Source: Acetobacterium sp. (GTDB lineage: Bacteria; Bacillota; Clostridia; Eubacteriales; Eubacteriaceae). From it: a stretch of DNA of 9,224 nucleotides. Positions 1-6,724 of the stretch are shown here, piece by piece. Below the pieces are notes generated by a model. It was not told where the DNA came from and made no database searches. It was given only the letters and a program-made list of their open reading frames with translations. A program made the translations under genes and the position numbers. Location: contig JAKLQL010000305.1 in assembly GCA_022013395.1 (NCBI GenBank), forward strand, positions 1 through 9,224, read 5' to 3'. Position 1 is the first letter of the stretch; each line of letters begins with the position of its first letter.

Positions 1-1140
1 ACCATAAATATCCAACGCGATGGTGAGGCAATCAATCCGGAAATCGCTGCCCCGATTAATGACTATTTTAATAAAACCTTTGAAGCCACTGCTAATTTAC
101 AGACCGTCGATATGTCCGAACTTTTTTATGATCCAGCCAGCGTAAATGCGATACTGAATCAAAATGCCCTGGATTATCTGATCAAACTCCGGCTTAAACA
201 AAGCAATAATTTAAAACTGACCAATTATCAGTGCCAATTAAATGTCTCGGTAATAAATGAAGTTGACGAAGCAGTTGAAGTTGAACTGCTTGAAAACTAT
301 ACCGTCAATTTTGCCTTTATCCCGGATGTCGATTCCGTAACCAGTGGTATCCGGCATCATTTCTGGTTGATCAAAACAGGTAACACGTATAAGATCGCCG
401 AGCATCTTCAGGATGAAGACAGCTTTAACCTGGTGAAAGATGCCATCAGTGCTCAGCCGAGCGAACCAGCTGCTGTGCTTGAGGATCTTCTTAGTAAGTC
501 CACCGCGGCGGCGGCAGACGTAGCGGCAGCCAAACAGGCATTTAATAGTGGCGAACAGCCAGCCAGACAAGCATTTACCGGGAACCCTTATCAGCCAGAG
601 GCCGCTGTAAACTACGCCATGGCCTGGGTTGATCCCGAAAAAACTTTGCGAAATACGGCACAGTTTGGTATCTACGATGATGTTGGCGGAAACTGCAACA
701 ATTTCATCTCTCAATGTCTCAATGCCGGCGGCATCCCCATGGATATTTTCGGCGACGAGTTTACTCAGTGGAAGTGGTACAGTGATGAGTTAAATCTTGA
801 CGAAACCGAATCCGGGCGCAGTCCGGCCTGGGCCGGAGTGAATGAATTTTATCTTTATGCCCGGGAAAACAGCGGTTATGGCTTAAGTGCGGTGGTTGAT
901 GATAATGTCTATAGCGGAGCGGTGGGGGATATCCTGCAATTTGGCTATGATAACCAGTGGCTCCATTCGGTGATCATTACCCAGGTGGTCAAAGATAAGG
1001 ATGGCAAGGTCGTCGACTATCTGATCCACTCAAATACCACTGACCGGATCAGTTATCCGGCCAGTGCCTATGGCTATCCTCAGCAACGCTTAATTAAAAT
1101 CCTGGGCTGGAACGATCAGGAAATACCCCCATCCGAATAA
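1..1140 (+). CDS. Putative amidase-domain protein (Amidase_6-like), 5' partial
   Basis: The frame is open from the first base, so the gene begins upstream of the window. The first ATG, at 112, has no ribosome binding site and is probably internal. The C-terminal half resembles the putative amidase domain family (Amidase_6, PF12671), which occurs mainly in Gram-positive secreted or cell-wall proteins. Three things support this: an NYAMAW segment (about 610-630), a GGNCNNFISQCLNAGG block holding the likely catalytic Cys (codon 694-696), and a WLHSVIIT segment holding the likely catalytic His (codon 964-966), followed by IHSNTTDR. The order Cys then His is that of papain-like folds. The N-terminal part (about 1-450) has no motif I recognise. 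An Ala-rich linker (about 505-540) separates the two. Any signal peptide would lie outside the window. The family's substrate is poorly known; a cell-wall peptide role is inference. The family call is fairly firm, the function is not. Confidence 0.75.
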   Translation, partial: TINIQRDGEAINPEIAAPINDYFNKTFEATANLQTVDMSELFYDPASVNAILNQNALDYLIKLRLKQSNNLKLTNYQCQLNVSVINEVDEAVEVELLENYTVNFAFIPDVDSVTSGIRHHFWLIKTGNTYKIAEHLQDEDSFNLVKDAISAQPSEPAAVLEDLLSKSTAAAADVAAAKQAFNSGEQPARQAFTGNPYQPEAAVNYAMAWVDPEKTLRNTAQFGIYDDVGGNCNNFISQCLNAGGIPMDIFGDEFTQWKWYSDELNLDETESGRSPAWAGVNEFYLYARENSGYGLSAVVDDNVYSGAVGDILQFGYDNQWLHSVIITQVVKDKDGKVVDYLIHSNTTDRISYPASAYGYPQQRLIKILGWNDQEIPPSE

Positions 1141-1164
1141 CCAAAATAACGTGTTAACATCCAT

Positions 1165-1191
1165 AAAAAGCCATTTTTCAATGGCTTTTTT
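1165..1191 (+). terminator. Rho-independent terminator after the amidase-like gene
   Basis: An 11-bp perfect stem (1165-1175 with 1180-1190), a 4-nt TTTC loop, and a run of six T at 1186-1191. It lies 25 nt past the stop codon and upstream of the next promoter, so it separates the two transcription units. Confidence 0.85.
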
Positions 1192-1230
1192 GGATGAACA
1201 GAATTTTTGGCCATCACAAAAAATAAGGGA

Positions 1231-1260
1231 TTGACAAAAATACCCGGTTGGATGTATAAT
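1231..1260 (+). promoter_or_regulatory. Consensus housekeeping promoter of the arsR-type/ATPase operon
   Basis: A perfect -35 box TTGACA (1231-1236) and a perfect -10 box TATAAT (1255-1260) are separated by 18 bp. Transcription should start near 1267. Such a strong promoter needs tight repression, which the palindrome immediately downstream would supply. Confidence 0.88.
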
Positions 1261-1270
1261 TGCGCCATAA

Positions 1271-1300
1271 CACATGAACGATTGTTCAATTGTTCATGTG
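1271..1300 (+). promoter_or_regulatory. Palindromic operator for the ArsR/SmtB-type repressor
   Basis: The outer arms CACATGAAC (1271-1279) and GTTCATGTG (1292-1300) are perfect inverted repeats. The inner ATTG/CAAT (1281-1284 and 1287-1290) also pair, so only 1280/1291 and the central TT break the symmetry. It resembles the imperfect 12-2-12 operators known for SmtB/ArsR regulators. ATTGTTCA also occurs twice in direct tandem (1281-1288, 1289-1296), giving nested TGAAC/GTTCA half-sites. The element starts 10 bp past the -10 box and covers the expected transcript start, a position where a bound repressor would block RNA polymerase. Confidence 0.82.
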
Positions 1301-1335
1301 AATCTATGATAAATAATAAATAAACGAGGTGCACC

Positions 1336-1710
1336 ATGTCTAATAAATTGCCACCCATCGATCGCTGCCACTGTGACGTGATCCACGAGGATATCGTCAA
1401 TCAGGTCAAAGAAAAAATGCCGCCGGAAGAGACCCTCTATGATCTGGCGGAATTGTTTAAGGTCTTTGGCGATTCCACCAGAATTAAAATTCTCTGGGCT
1501 TTGGATGAAGCCGAGATCTGTGTTTGTGATATTGCGTATCTGCTGAATATGACCCAATCGGCCATTTCCCATCAGCTACGGATTTTAAAAAATGCCAACC
1601 TGGTCAAAAGCCGCAAAGACGGGAAAATCGTCTTTTATTCGTTAAATGATGAACATGTTAAACAAATCTTTGAACAGGGTCTGGTTCATATTTCTGAGGA
1701 AAACAGCTAG
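1336..1710 (+). CDS. ArsR/SmtB-family metal-sensing repressor (CadC/CzrA-like)
   Basis: This 124-aa winged-helix repressor probably senses Cd, Pb or Zn and controls itself and the downstream exporter. The usual family length is about 100-125 aa. The core begins near residue 34; the recognition helix is TQSAISHQLRIL (73-84), followed by the wing KDGKIVFYSL (94-103). Metal ligands visible: an N-terminal C11-H-C13 and the alpha-3 motif C62-V-C64-D65, which together match the Cys-rich alpha-3N site of CadC. In addition D105, H107, H118 and E121 reproduce the alpha-5 dimer-interface site of SmtB/CzrA. Translation starts at ATG 1336 behind GAGGTG (1326-1331). The gene is first in an operon with the P-type ATPase 12 nt downstream and sits behind its own likely operator at 1271-1300. 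Family is certain; the exact metal is inferred. It is not a typical arsenic sensor, given the partner ATPase. Confidence 0.93.
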   Translation: MSNKLPPIDRCHCDVIHEDIVNQVKEKMPPEETLYDLAELFKVFGDSTRIKILWALDEAEICVCDIAYLLNMTQSAISHQLRILKNANLVKSRKDGKIVFYSLNDEHVKQIFEQGLVHISEENS

Positions 1711-1722
1711 GAGAAAATCATC

Positions 1723-4086
1723 ATGATAAAAAAAGAATTAATTCTCGACGGCTTGTGTTGCGCCAACTGTGCTGCCAAAATTGAACAGGAAGTTAACGCC
1801 ATTCCCGGGATCACCGCCACCATGAATTTCATCAGCAAAACCTTAGTCATCGAAACCGCCGATAGCGAGACCGCGGGCATCGTCGAGCAGGTGAAGCTAA
1901 TCGTCCATAGACATGAGTCCGGGGTTTTGGTCAAAGAAAAACCGGTCAAGAACAGCCACCGCAAAGTGTTTATTCTCGAAGGACTTTGCTGTGCCAATTG
2001 TGCGTCAAAAATCGAAACCGAAATTGGTAAGCAAGCCGGGGTCACAATGGCCTCCATCGATTTCATATCAAAAAAACTGACCCTGGAAACCGAACCCCAG
2101 GTTAGCCTGTCGGCCTTATTTCAGCAGATCGAAGCGATTGTCAACAAGATTGAGCCAGGGGTGCAGGTAATCTTAGCCGATGATCAGGCCAAAACCGGGG
2201 CGTCGGAAATAGCCCGGCAGGATTCGGACGAGGGCGGTCAGCGCAAAAAACTGCTGACCAAACTGGCTCTTGGCGGAACCTTATTTGCCGCGGTATTGCT
2301 TTTTAGTCTGCCTGATTGGCTGGAGATCAGTCTGTATTTAGCCAGCTACCTGATTGTCGGTGGCGATGTGGTGTGGCGGGCCATCAAAGGAATTGCCAGC
2401 GGACAGATGTTCAGCGAACATTTTCTGATGACAATTGCCACCATTGGTGCCTTTTTAGTCGGCCAGTACCCGGAAGGGGTGGCGGTGATGATGTTTTATC
2501 TGGTTGGCGAGTTGTTTCAGGATATGGCAGTGGATCATTCCCGGAAATCGATCAGCGCATTGATGGATATCCGGCCGGATTACGCCAATCTGAAAGTTGG
2601 CGACACCATCAGGACAGTCGCCCCTGAAGAAGTCAGCGTTGGCGACATCATCCTTGTCAAGCCCGGCGAGAAAATTCCTCTTGATGGAGTGGTCGAGGCA
2701 GGAATCTCGATGGCCGATACCTCCGCCCTCACTGGCGAATCGCTGCCCCGGGAATTAGCCCCCGGAGCGGTGGCGCTCAGCGGTTTTATCAACAATAATG
2801 GGGTCTTGACCATTAAAGTCACCAAAACCTTTGGTGAATCTACAGTGGCCAAGATTTTAGATCTGGTGCAAAATGCCAGCAACCGCAAAGCCCCCACCGA
2901 AAAGTTTATTACGAAATTTGCCCGTTATTATACCCCGGCGGTGGTTTTTGCCGCCATGGCTCTGGGGATCATTCCGCCGCTGATGATTCCCGGAGCGACC
3001 TTCGCCGATTGGATCTACCGGGCACTGATCTTTCTGGTGGTTTCCTGTCCCTGTGCCCTGGTTATTTCGATTCCGCTGGGCTTCTTTGGCGGGATTGGCG
3101 GGGCCTCCAAGATGGGGATCCTGATTAAGGGCAGCAACTATCTGGAAGCCTTAAACAGCGTCGAAACCGTGGTGTTTGATAAAACCGGAACCTTGACCAA
3201 AGGGGTTTTCAAGGTCACCGAAATCAATCCCCAACCCGGTTTCAGCGCCGCACAACTGCTGGATTATGCCGCCCATGCCGAAAGTTTTTCCAATCATCCG
3301 ATTGCCAAATCGATTGTCGCAGCCTATCGCGAAGCGATCCGGCAAGACCGCATCCAGAACCATCAGGAACTGCCAGGCTCCGGGCTCCGGGTCAGCATCG
3401 ACAGCCAGGAAGTGTTAGCTGGCAATAGCCGGCTGATGGCCGATGAAAACATCCCGATCAGCCCCGTCGTGACTCTGGGAACCGTGGTTTATCTGGCGGT
3501 CAACCAGGTCTATGCCGGTCATCTGATTATTTCGGACGAGGTCAAAGCAGACGCCGCCCAAGCGATCAAGTCACTCAAAGCCATCGGCATTAAAAAAACC
3601 GTCATGCTCACCGGCGATCTCAAGCAGGTTGGCGACCAGATCGGCCAGCAATTGGGTCTCGATCAGGTCTATTCAGAATTGCTCCCAGCGGACAAGGTTG
3701 AAAAATTCGAATGGCTGGAAAGCCATAAATCCCTCAAAGAAAAAATCATTTTTGTCGGCGATGGCATCAACGATGCCCCAGTGCTGGCCCGAGCCGATAT
3801 CGGCATGGCCATGGGCGGTCTGGGTTCAGATGCCGCCATTGAAGCAGCCGATATCGTGATTATGACCGATGAGCCGTCTAAAATAGTGACAGCCATCAAA
3901 ATTGCCCGTAAGACCCGCAAAATTGTTCTCGAGAATATCGTTTTTGCTCTGGGCATCAAAGCGGTGTTTCTGATTATGGCCATGTTTGGCGTGGCGACCA
4001 TGTGGGAAGCCGTCTTTGCCGATGTGGGTGTGACCCTGATCGCCGTCTTTAATGCGATGCGGGTGATGAATACCAAAAATATTTAA
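1723..4086 (+). CDS. P1B-type heavy-metal (Zn/Cd/Pb) exporting ATPase
   Basis: This 787-aa inner-membrane pump uses ATP to export divalent soft metals and belongs to the CadA/ZntA (P1B-2) group. Two N-terminal HMA domains carry GLCCANCA at residues 10-17 and 87-94, with the metal-binding pairs C13/C16 and C90/C93. A charged linker (about 155-183) leads to the transmembrane part. Later motifs: TGES (337-340) in the actuator domain, the membrane C442-P-C444 metal site, DKTGT with phosphorylated D486, H525-P in the nucleotide-binding domain, and GDGIND (679-684). K746 and D767 in the last helices have the same 21-residue spacing as K693/D714 of E. coli ZntA, pointing to Zn/Cd/Pb rather than Cu. 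The ATG at 1723 follows TAGGAG, which overlaps the stop of the upstream repressor gene, so the two are co-transcribed and probably translationally coupled. The Cys before each CxxC, where ZntA has Asp, is a variation. cadA or zntA would be the usual name. Confidence 0.95.
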   Translation: MIKKELILDGLCCANCAAKIEQEVNAIPGITATMNFISKTLVIETADSETAGIVEQVKLIVHRHESGVLVKEKPVKNSHRKVFILEGLCCANCASKIETEIGKQAGVTMASIDFISKKLTLETEPQVSLSALFQQIEAIVNKIEPGVQVILADDQAKTGASEIARQDSDEGGQRKKLLTKLALGGTLFAAVLLFSLPDWLEISLYLASYLIVGGDVVWRAIKGIASGQMFSEHFLMTIATIGAFLVGQYPEGVAVMMFYLVGELFQDMAVDHSRKSISALMDIRPDYANLKVGDTIRTVAPEEVSVGDIILVKPGEKIPLDGVVEAGISMADTSALTGESLPRELAPGAVALSGFINNNGVLTIKVTKTFGESTVAKILDLVQNASNRKAPTEKFITKFARYYTPAVVFAAMALGIIPPLMIPGATFADWIYRALIFLVVSCPCALVISIPLGFFGGIGGASKMGILIKGSNYLEALNSVETVVFDKTGTLTKGVFKVTEINPQPGFSAAQLLDYAAHAESFSNHPIAKSIVAAYREAIRQDRIQNHQELPGSGLRVSIDSQEVLAGNSRLMADENIPISPVVTLGTVVYLAVNQVYAGHLIISDEVKADAAQAIKSLKAIGIKKTVMLTGDLKQVGDQIGQQLGLDQVYSELLPADKVEKFEWLESHKSLKEKIIFVGDGINDAPVLARADIGMAMGGLGSDAAIEAADIVIMTDEPSKIVTAIKIARKTRKIVLENIVFALGIKAVFLIMAMFGVATMWEAVFADVGVTLIAVFNAMRVMNTKNI

Positions 4087-4107
4087 AAGACAGGATTTTT
4101 TCCCAAT

Positions 4108-4151
4108 AAAAAACAGGAGCTGCCGCCATTAGGTACAGCTCCTGTTTTTTT
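4108..4151. terminator. Bidirectional rho-independent terminator
   Basis: A 15-bp perfect stem (4108-4122 with 4136-4150) around a 13-nt loop. The core CAGGAGCTG/CAGCTCCTG is flanked by A6 on the left and T7 on the right, so each strand reads a hairpin followed by a T tract. It lies between two converging genes, 21 nt past the ATPase stop and 46 nt from the stop of the minus-strand deacylase gene. Confidence 0.9.
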
Positions 4152-4197
4152 AGTTCTTTCCTATTTTAGATTTCCAGTTTTTTATTGCTGCTTTTTC

Positions 4198-4683
4198 TCA
4201 GAAACTGATCACGTCCTCATAAACAGCTAGAGCGGCGGTGCAGAAATCATCCGGGCGCAATTCCAGCTGTAGCCCGATTTTGCCGCCGCTGATGTAGATC
4301 TTATCCAGCGCTCTGGCGGTATCGTTGATGACAGTGGTAAATTGCTTTTTCATGCCAATAGCGGTGCAGCCGCCCCGGACATAGCCGGTAATGGCGGTCA
4401 GATCTTTTAAATGAATCATCGCCACAGCTTTTTCGCCCACTGCCTTGGCGGCTTTCTTCATATCCAGCTCCTTGTCGATGGGGATCACAAAGACAAAATA
4501 ATTCTTGCTCTTTCCTTCGGTTACCAGAGTCTTATAGACCCGTTCATAAGGCAGATTCAAGAGATCCGCTGTCTGTAGCCCGTCCACAAATTCATCGCAT
4601 TCATAGGTCTGATGGGTATAATTAATCTTCAATTTATCCAAAATGCGCATCGCATTGGTTTTCACTTCTTTTTGTTTAGCCAT
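4198..4683 (-). CDS. ybaK: YbaK/EbsC-type Cys-tRNA(Pro) deacylase
   Basis: This 161-aa cytosolic editing enzyme hydrolyses Cys-tRNA(Pro), the product made when prolyl-tRNA synthetase mischarges cysteine. The family is usually about 155-165 aa, so it is full length. Typical segments are VYKTLVTEG (49-57), whose K51 corresponds to the conserved catalytic Lys of H. influenzae YbaK; VFVIPIDKELDMKKAAKA; the GYVRGGCTAIGMKK loop; and YISGGKIGLQLEL near the C-terminus. The start is supported by AAAGGAG (4694-4700 on the minus strand) 10 nt upstream of the ATG. It is a single-gene unit, diverging from the TPM/PspA operon and converging on the metal-export operon, with no obvious functional link to either. 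I saw no missing key residue. Confidence 0.92.
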   Translation of the reverse strand: MAKQKEVKTNAMRILDKLKINYTHQTYECDEFVDGLQTADLLNLPYERVYKTLVTEGKSKNYFVFVIPIDKELDMKKAAKAVGEKAVAMIHLKDLTAITGYVRGGCTAIGMKKQFTTVINDTARALDKIYISGGKIGLQLELRPDDFCTAALAVYEDVISF

Positions 4684-4860
4684 TGATGATTTTCTCCTTT
4701 AAATATAGCTGATCTGGTATCTGTTTATTTTATCAGAAAATGAGTGGTTGTGCCGTTTTTTTATGATCCTTAAGCCATGAATGAACGGCGCTGTTTGGGG
4801 TAGAAAGCCATTATAAGTAAGTAAGCAATAATAAGTATGTAAATAGAGGGGGTTGAGAAG
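4684..4860. promoter_or_regulatory. Divergent intergenic region between the ybaK-like and TPM genes
   Basis: These 177 bases must carry the promoters of both diverging genes. The minus strand has TATAAT at 4810-4815 without a convincing -35 box; the plus strand has TATAAG at 4812-4817, also without a good -35. An AT-rich stretch repeats TAAGTA at 4814, 4818 and 4832, with the variant TAAGCA at 4822. I could not find a clear ECF-sigma or LiaR-type site. Ribosome binding sites lie at both ends: AAAGGAG on the minus strand and AGAGGGGG (4845-4852) on the plus strand. Confidence 0.4.
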
Positions 4861-5907
4861 ATGGGAAGAAGTGGCGGTTCCGGTGGCCGCAGCAGTGGTG
4901 GCTCTTTTGGCGGTAGCCGCAGCAGCGGGGGGCGCAGTGGCGGATTTGGTAGCAGTCATCGCAGTGGTGGCTCCAGTAGTGGTTTCGGCAGTTCCGGCGG
5001 CGGTTTCTTTGGTAGTGGCGGGAGTTCCGGCTCCGGCGGCGGATTTTTTGGCAGCGGCCCCCGAATGGGATCAGGCGGCAACGACAACGACAATGGCAGC
5101 GGCCGGGGATCCAGTGGTTGTGGTTGCGGGGCCGTGATCCTCGTTATCATTATTATCCTGATTATCGTGGTAATGTTGGGACTCTTCACAGATAGCGGAT
5201 CTACCGAGCTGACCAAATCCACCATTGCCCGGGAACCCCTGCCGAAAGGATCAGTGACTGAAACCGGATATTACAGCGATGATCTGGGTTGGATCAATAA
5301 TCAGACCAAAATGCAGGAAGGCTTGAAGCACTTTTATCAGCAAACCGGGGTGCAGCCCTTTGTAGTGATTACCGACACCATTAATGGCTCCCACAATCCC
5401 ACCGAAAGCGAGCTGGACGCTTATGCTAACCAACTTTATGACCAGCTGTTTACCGATGAGGCTCATTTGCTGTTTGTTTTTTTTGAGTATAACGATGCTT
5501 ATATGGATCGTTACGTGGCCGGAACGCAGGCTAAAACGGTGATCGACACCGAAGCGGCGGATATTCTGCTGGATTATATCGATCGCAATTATTATAACAA
5601 TAGCCTCACCGACGAGGAATTCTTTAGCAACGCCTTTGGTGATGCCGCCGACCGGATCATGACCGTCACCAAGTCACCCTGGATCTCAGCCCTGACCGTT
5701 ATCGTTATCATCTTCGGGGTGGTAATCATCACCGTGTTGTTATTCATCTGGTGGCGACGAGCCAAAAACCAGAAAAATCTGGAAGCCAAGCAGACCGCCG
5801 AAATGCTGAATACCCCGCTGGAAAAATTTGACGATGTGGAAATTGAAGACCTGGCTAAAAAATACGAAGATAACCCGCCAGCAACCCCAGATGAACACAA
5901 AGATTAA
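4861..5907 (+). CDS. TPM-like membrane protein with Gly/Ser-rich N-terminus
   Basis: 348 aa. Residues 1-86 are almost entirely Gly and Ser with some Arg, Phe and Asn/Asp. A CGCG stretch (C87, C89) then leads into transmembrane segment 1 (about 91-108). Residues 115-272 form a globular domain with YYSDDLGWINNQ (137-148), FYQQTGVQPFVVIT (158-171) and VAGTQAKTVIDTEAADILLDYID (from 219), resembling the TPM domain (PF04536) of YgcG-like and TLP18.3-like proteins. Transmembrane segment 2 (about 277-297) is followed by WWRR and an acidic cytosolic tail with MLNTPLEKF (315-323) and LAKKYED (331-337). The likely topology is N-in, TPM domain outside, C-in. ATG 4861 follows AGAGGGGG at 8 nt spacing; an overlapping frame with a TTG start at 4853 is a low-complexity shadow. 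The pspA-like gene starts 43 nt downstream, so the pair is likely one operon working at the membrane. The exact activity is unknown. The TPM call is from motif resemblance, fairly confident. Confidence 0.75.
   Translation: MGRSGGSGGRSSGGSFGGSRSSGGRSGGFGSSHRSGGSSSGFGSSGGGFFGSGGSSGSGGGFFGSGPRMGSGGNDNDNGSGRGSSGCGCGAVILVIIIILIIVVMLGLFTDSGSTELTKSTIAREPLPKGSVTETGYYSDDLGWINNQTKMQEGLKHFYQQTGVQPFVVITDTINGSHNPTESELDAYANQLYDQLFTDEAHLLFVFFEYNDAYMDRYVAGTQAKTVIDTEAADILLDYIDRNYYNNSLTDEEFFSNAFGDAADRIMTVTKSPWISALTVIVIIFGVVIITVLLFIWWRRAKNQKNLEAKQTAEMLNTPLEKFDDVEIEDLAKKYEDNPPATPDEHKD
4867..5058 (+). repeat. Low-complexity Gly/Ser codon repeat tract
   Basis: This tract is made of irregular GGT/GGC and AGT/AGC/TCC codon alternations coding for the Gly/Ser-rich N-terminus. 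It includes an exact 9-residue duplication, SGGGFFGSG, at 4993-5019 and 5032-5058. Synonymous codon differences between the copies indicate that the repeat is kept at protein level or is old. The tract also creates false open frames on both strands. Confidence 0.7.
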
Positions 5908-5950
5908 GCAGTAAAATTAGACATCGCAAAAATATTAAAGGAGGAACGAA

Positions 5951-6631
5951 ATGGCAATTTTAGAACGATTCAGTGATATTATCCGAGCCAACATCAACGA
6001 CCTGTTGGATAAGATGGAAGATCCGGCGATCATGATTGATCAGTATTTAATCGATCTACTGGAGGATCTGGCCGAGGTGAAGCGCAGCACCGCTGAAGTC
6101 ATGGGCGAAGAAACTCGCACCAAAAGGTCGGTGGACAGCAATCAGGCTGAGGTGGGAAAATATGCCGAGCTGGCCAAAAAAGCTCTGGTGGCTGGAAATG
6201 AAGGGGATGCCCGAACCTTTCTCGCTAAAAAGCAGGAGCTGGAAAATCTGGGAACCGAGCTGATGGATGTCTATGCTGCTGCCCATGAAAATGCCATAAA
6301 AATGCGACAAATGCATGATAAGCTGGCAGCAGACATTCAAACCCTGCAGGCTCGCCGGACGATGATCAAGTCCAAGGTTTCGATTGCCAAAACCCAGGAA
6401 ATCCTCAATGAAGCCAGCAGCTCCGCAAATCAAACCGAGGATGCCATGGACGCCTTCACCCGAATGGAAGCAAAGGCTGACCGAATGCTCGACGAAGCCA
6501 ACGCAATGGCCGAATTGAACACCGAGTCGATTGACCCGGTCGTCGCCCTGGAAGAAAAATATGGCGAAGCCGGCGCCGCTTCGGTGGATGAAGAATTGAA
6601 CCGGCTTAAAAAAGAGTTGGGTTTAGCGTGA
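5951..6631 (+). CDS. pspA: PspA/IM30 (LiaH-like) membrane-stress protein
   Basis: This 226-aa protein belongs to the phage-shock-protein A / Vipp1 (ESCRT-III-like) family, whose members polymerise on the inner face of the cytoplasmic membrane and protect it under envelope stress. Family members are usually about 220-250 aa. Its start, MAILERFSDIIRANINDLLDKMEDP, is the standard amphipathic helix 0 and beginning of helix 1. The rest is a long helical hairpin, with Ala/Glu/Lys/Gln-rich coiled coil at about 28-190 and a Glu/Leu-rich final helix (VDEELNRLKKELG). There are no membrane spans or cysteines. AAAGGAGG (5937-5944) lies 6 nt before the ATG, a near-ideal site, so strong translation is expected. 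The TPM-like membrane gene lies 43 nt upstream, and no pspF, pspB/C or liaRS gene is in the window. The family call is firm; naming it pspA rather than liaH is a convention. Confidence 0.93.
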   Translation: MAILERFSDIIRANINDLLDKMEDPAIMIDQYLIDLLEDLAEVKRSTAEVMGEETRTKRSVDSNQAEVGKYAELAKKALVAGNEGDARTFLAKKQELENLGTELMDVYAAAHENAIKMRQMHDKLAADIQTLQARRTMIKSKVSIAKTQEILNEASSSANQTEDAMDAFTRMEAKADRMLDEANAMAELNTESIDPVVALEEKYGEAGAASVDEELNRLKKELGLA

Positions 6632-6644
6632 TGGGTTTAACTTA

Positions 6645-6699
6645 AACACCAAACAGCAGGAAGAAAAAGCAGATATTTTTCTTCCGGCTGTTTGGTGTT
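6645..6699 (+). terminator. Long hairpin terminator after the pspA-like gene
   Basis: A 24-bp stem with a single A/G mismatch (6645-6668 with 6676-6699) and a 7-nt loop, followed by the T-rich stretch TTTTGTTTATTTAT. It starts 13 nt past the pspA stop. The minus-strand feoB gene ends at 6725, so the hairpin also lies just past that gene, although its minus-strand T run is weaker (TTTAAGTT). It probably serves both converging units. Confidence 0.82.
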
Positions 6700-6724
6700 G
6701 TTTTGTTTATTTATCAATAAAATC

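Noticed and set aside
3669..4076. Minus-strand 135-codon frame inside the ATPase gene
   Set aside because: It lies opposite a gene with clear motifs and has no known domain.
4741..4810. Possible sigma-W-like promoter (TGAAC at 4782) for the TPM/PspA operon
   Set aside because: No CGTA-type -10 element occurs at the required 16-17 nt spacing.
4699..4959. Minus-strand Ala/Thr-rich frame upstream of the ybaK-like gene
   Set aside because: Its first half is antisense low complexity and its second half crosses the intergenic region; it has no protein-like features.
4853..5137. Plus-strand frame rich in Ala and Val overlapping the Gly/Ser-rich tract
   Set aside because: It is the shifted reading of GGT/GGC and AGC codons, has a TTG start with no separate ribosome binding site, and ends inside the real gene.
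4956..5225. Minus-strand Pro/Leu-rich frame opposite the Gly/Ser tract
   Set aside because: Antisense shadow of glycine codons (GGN read as NCC), with no start signals.
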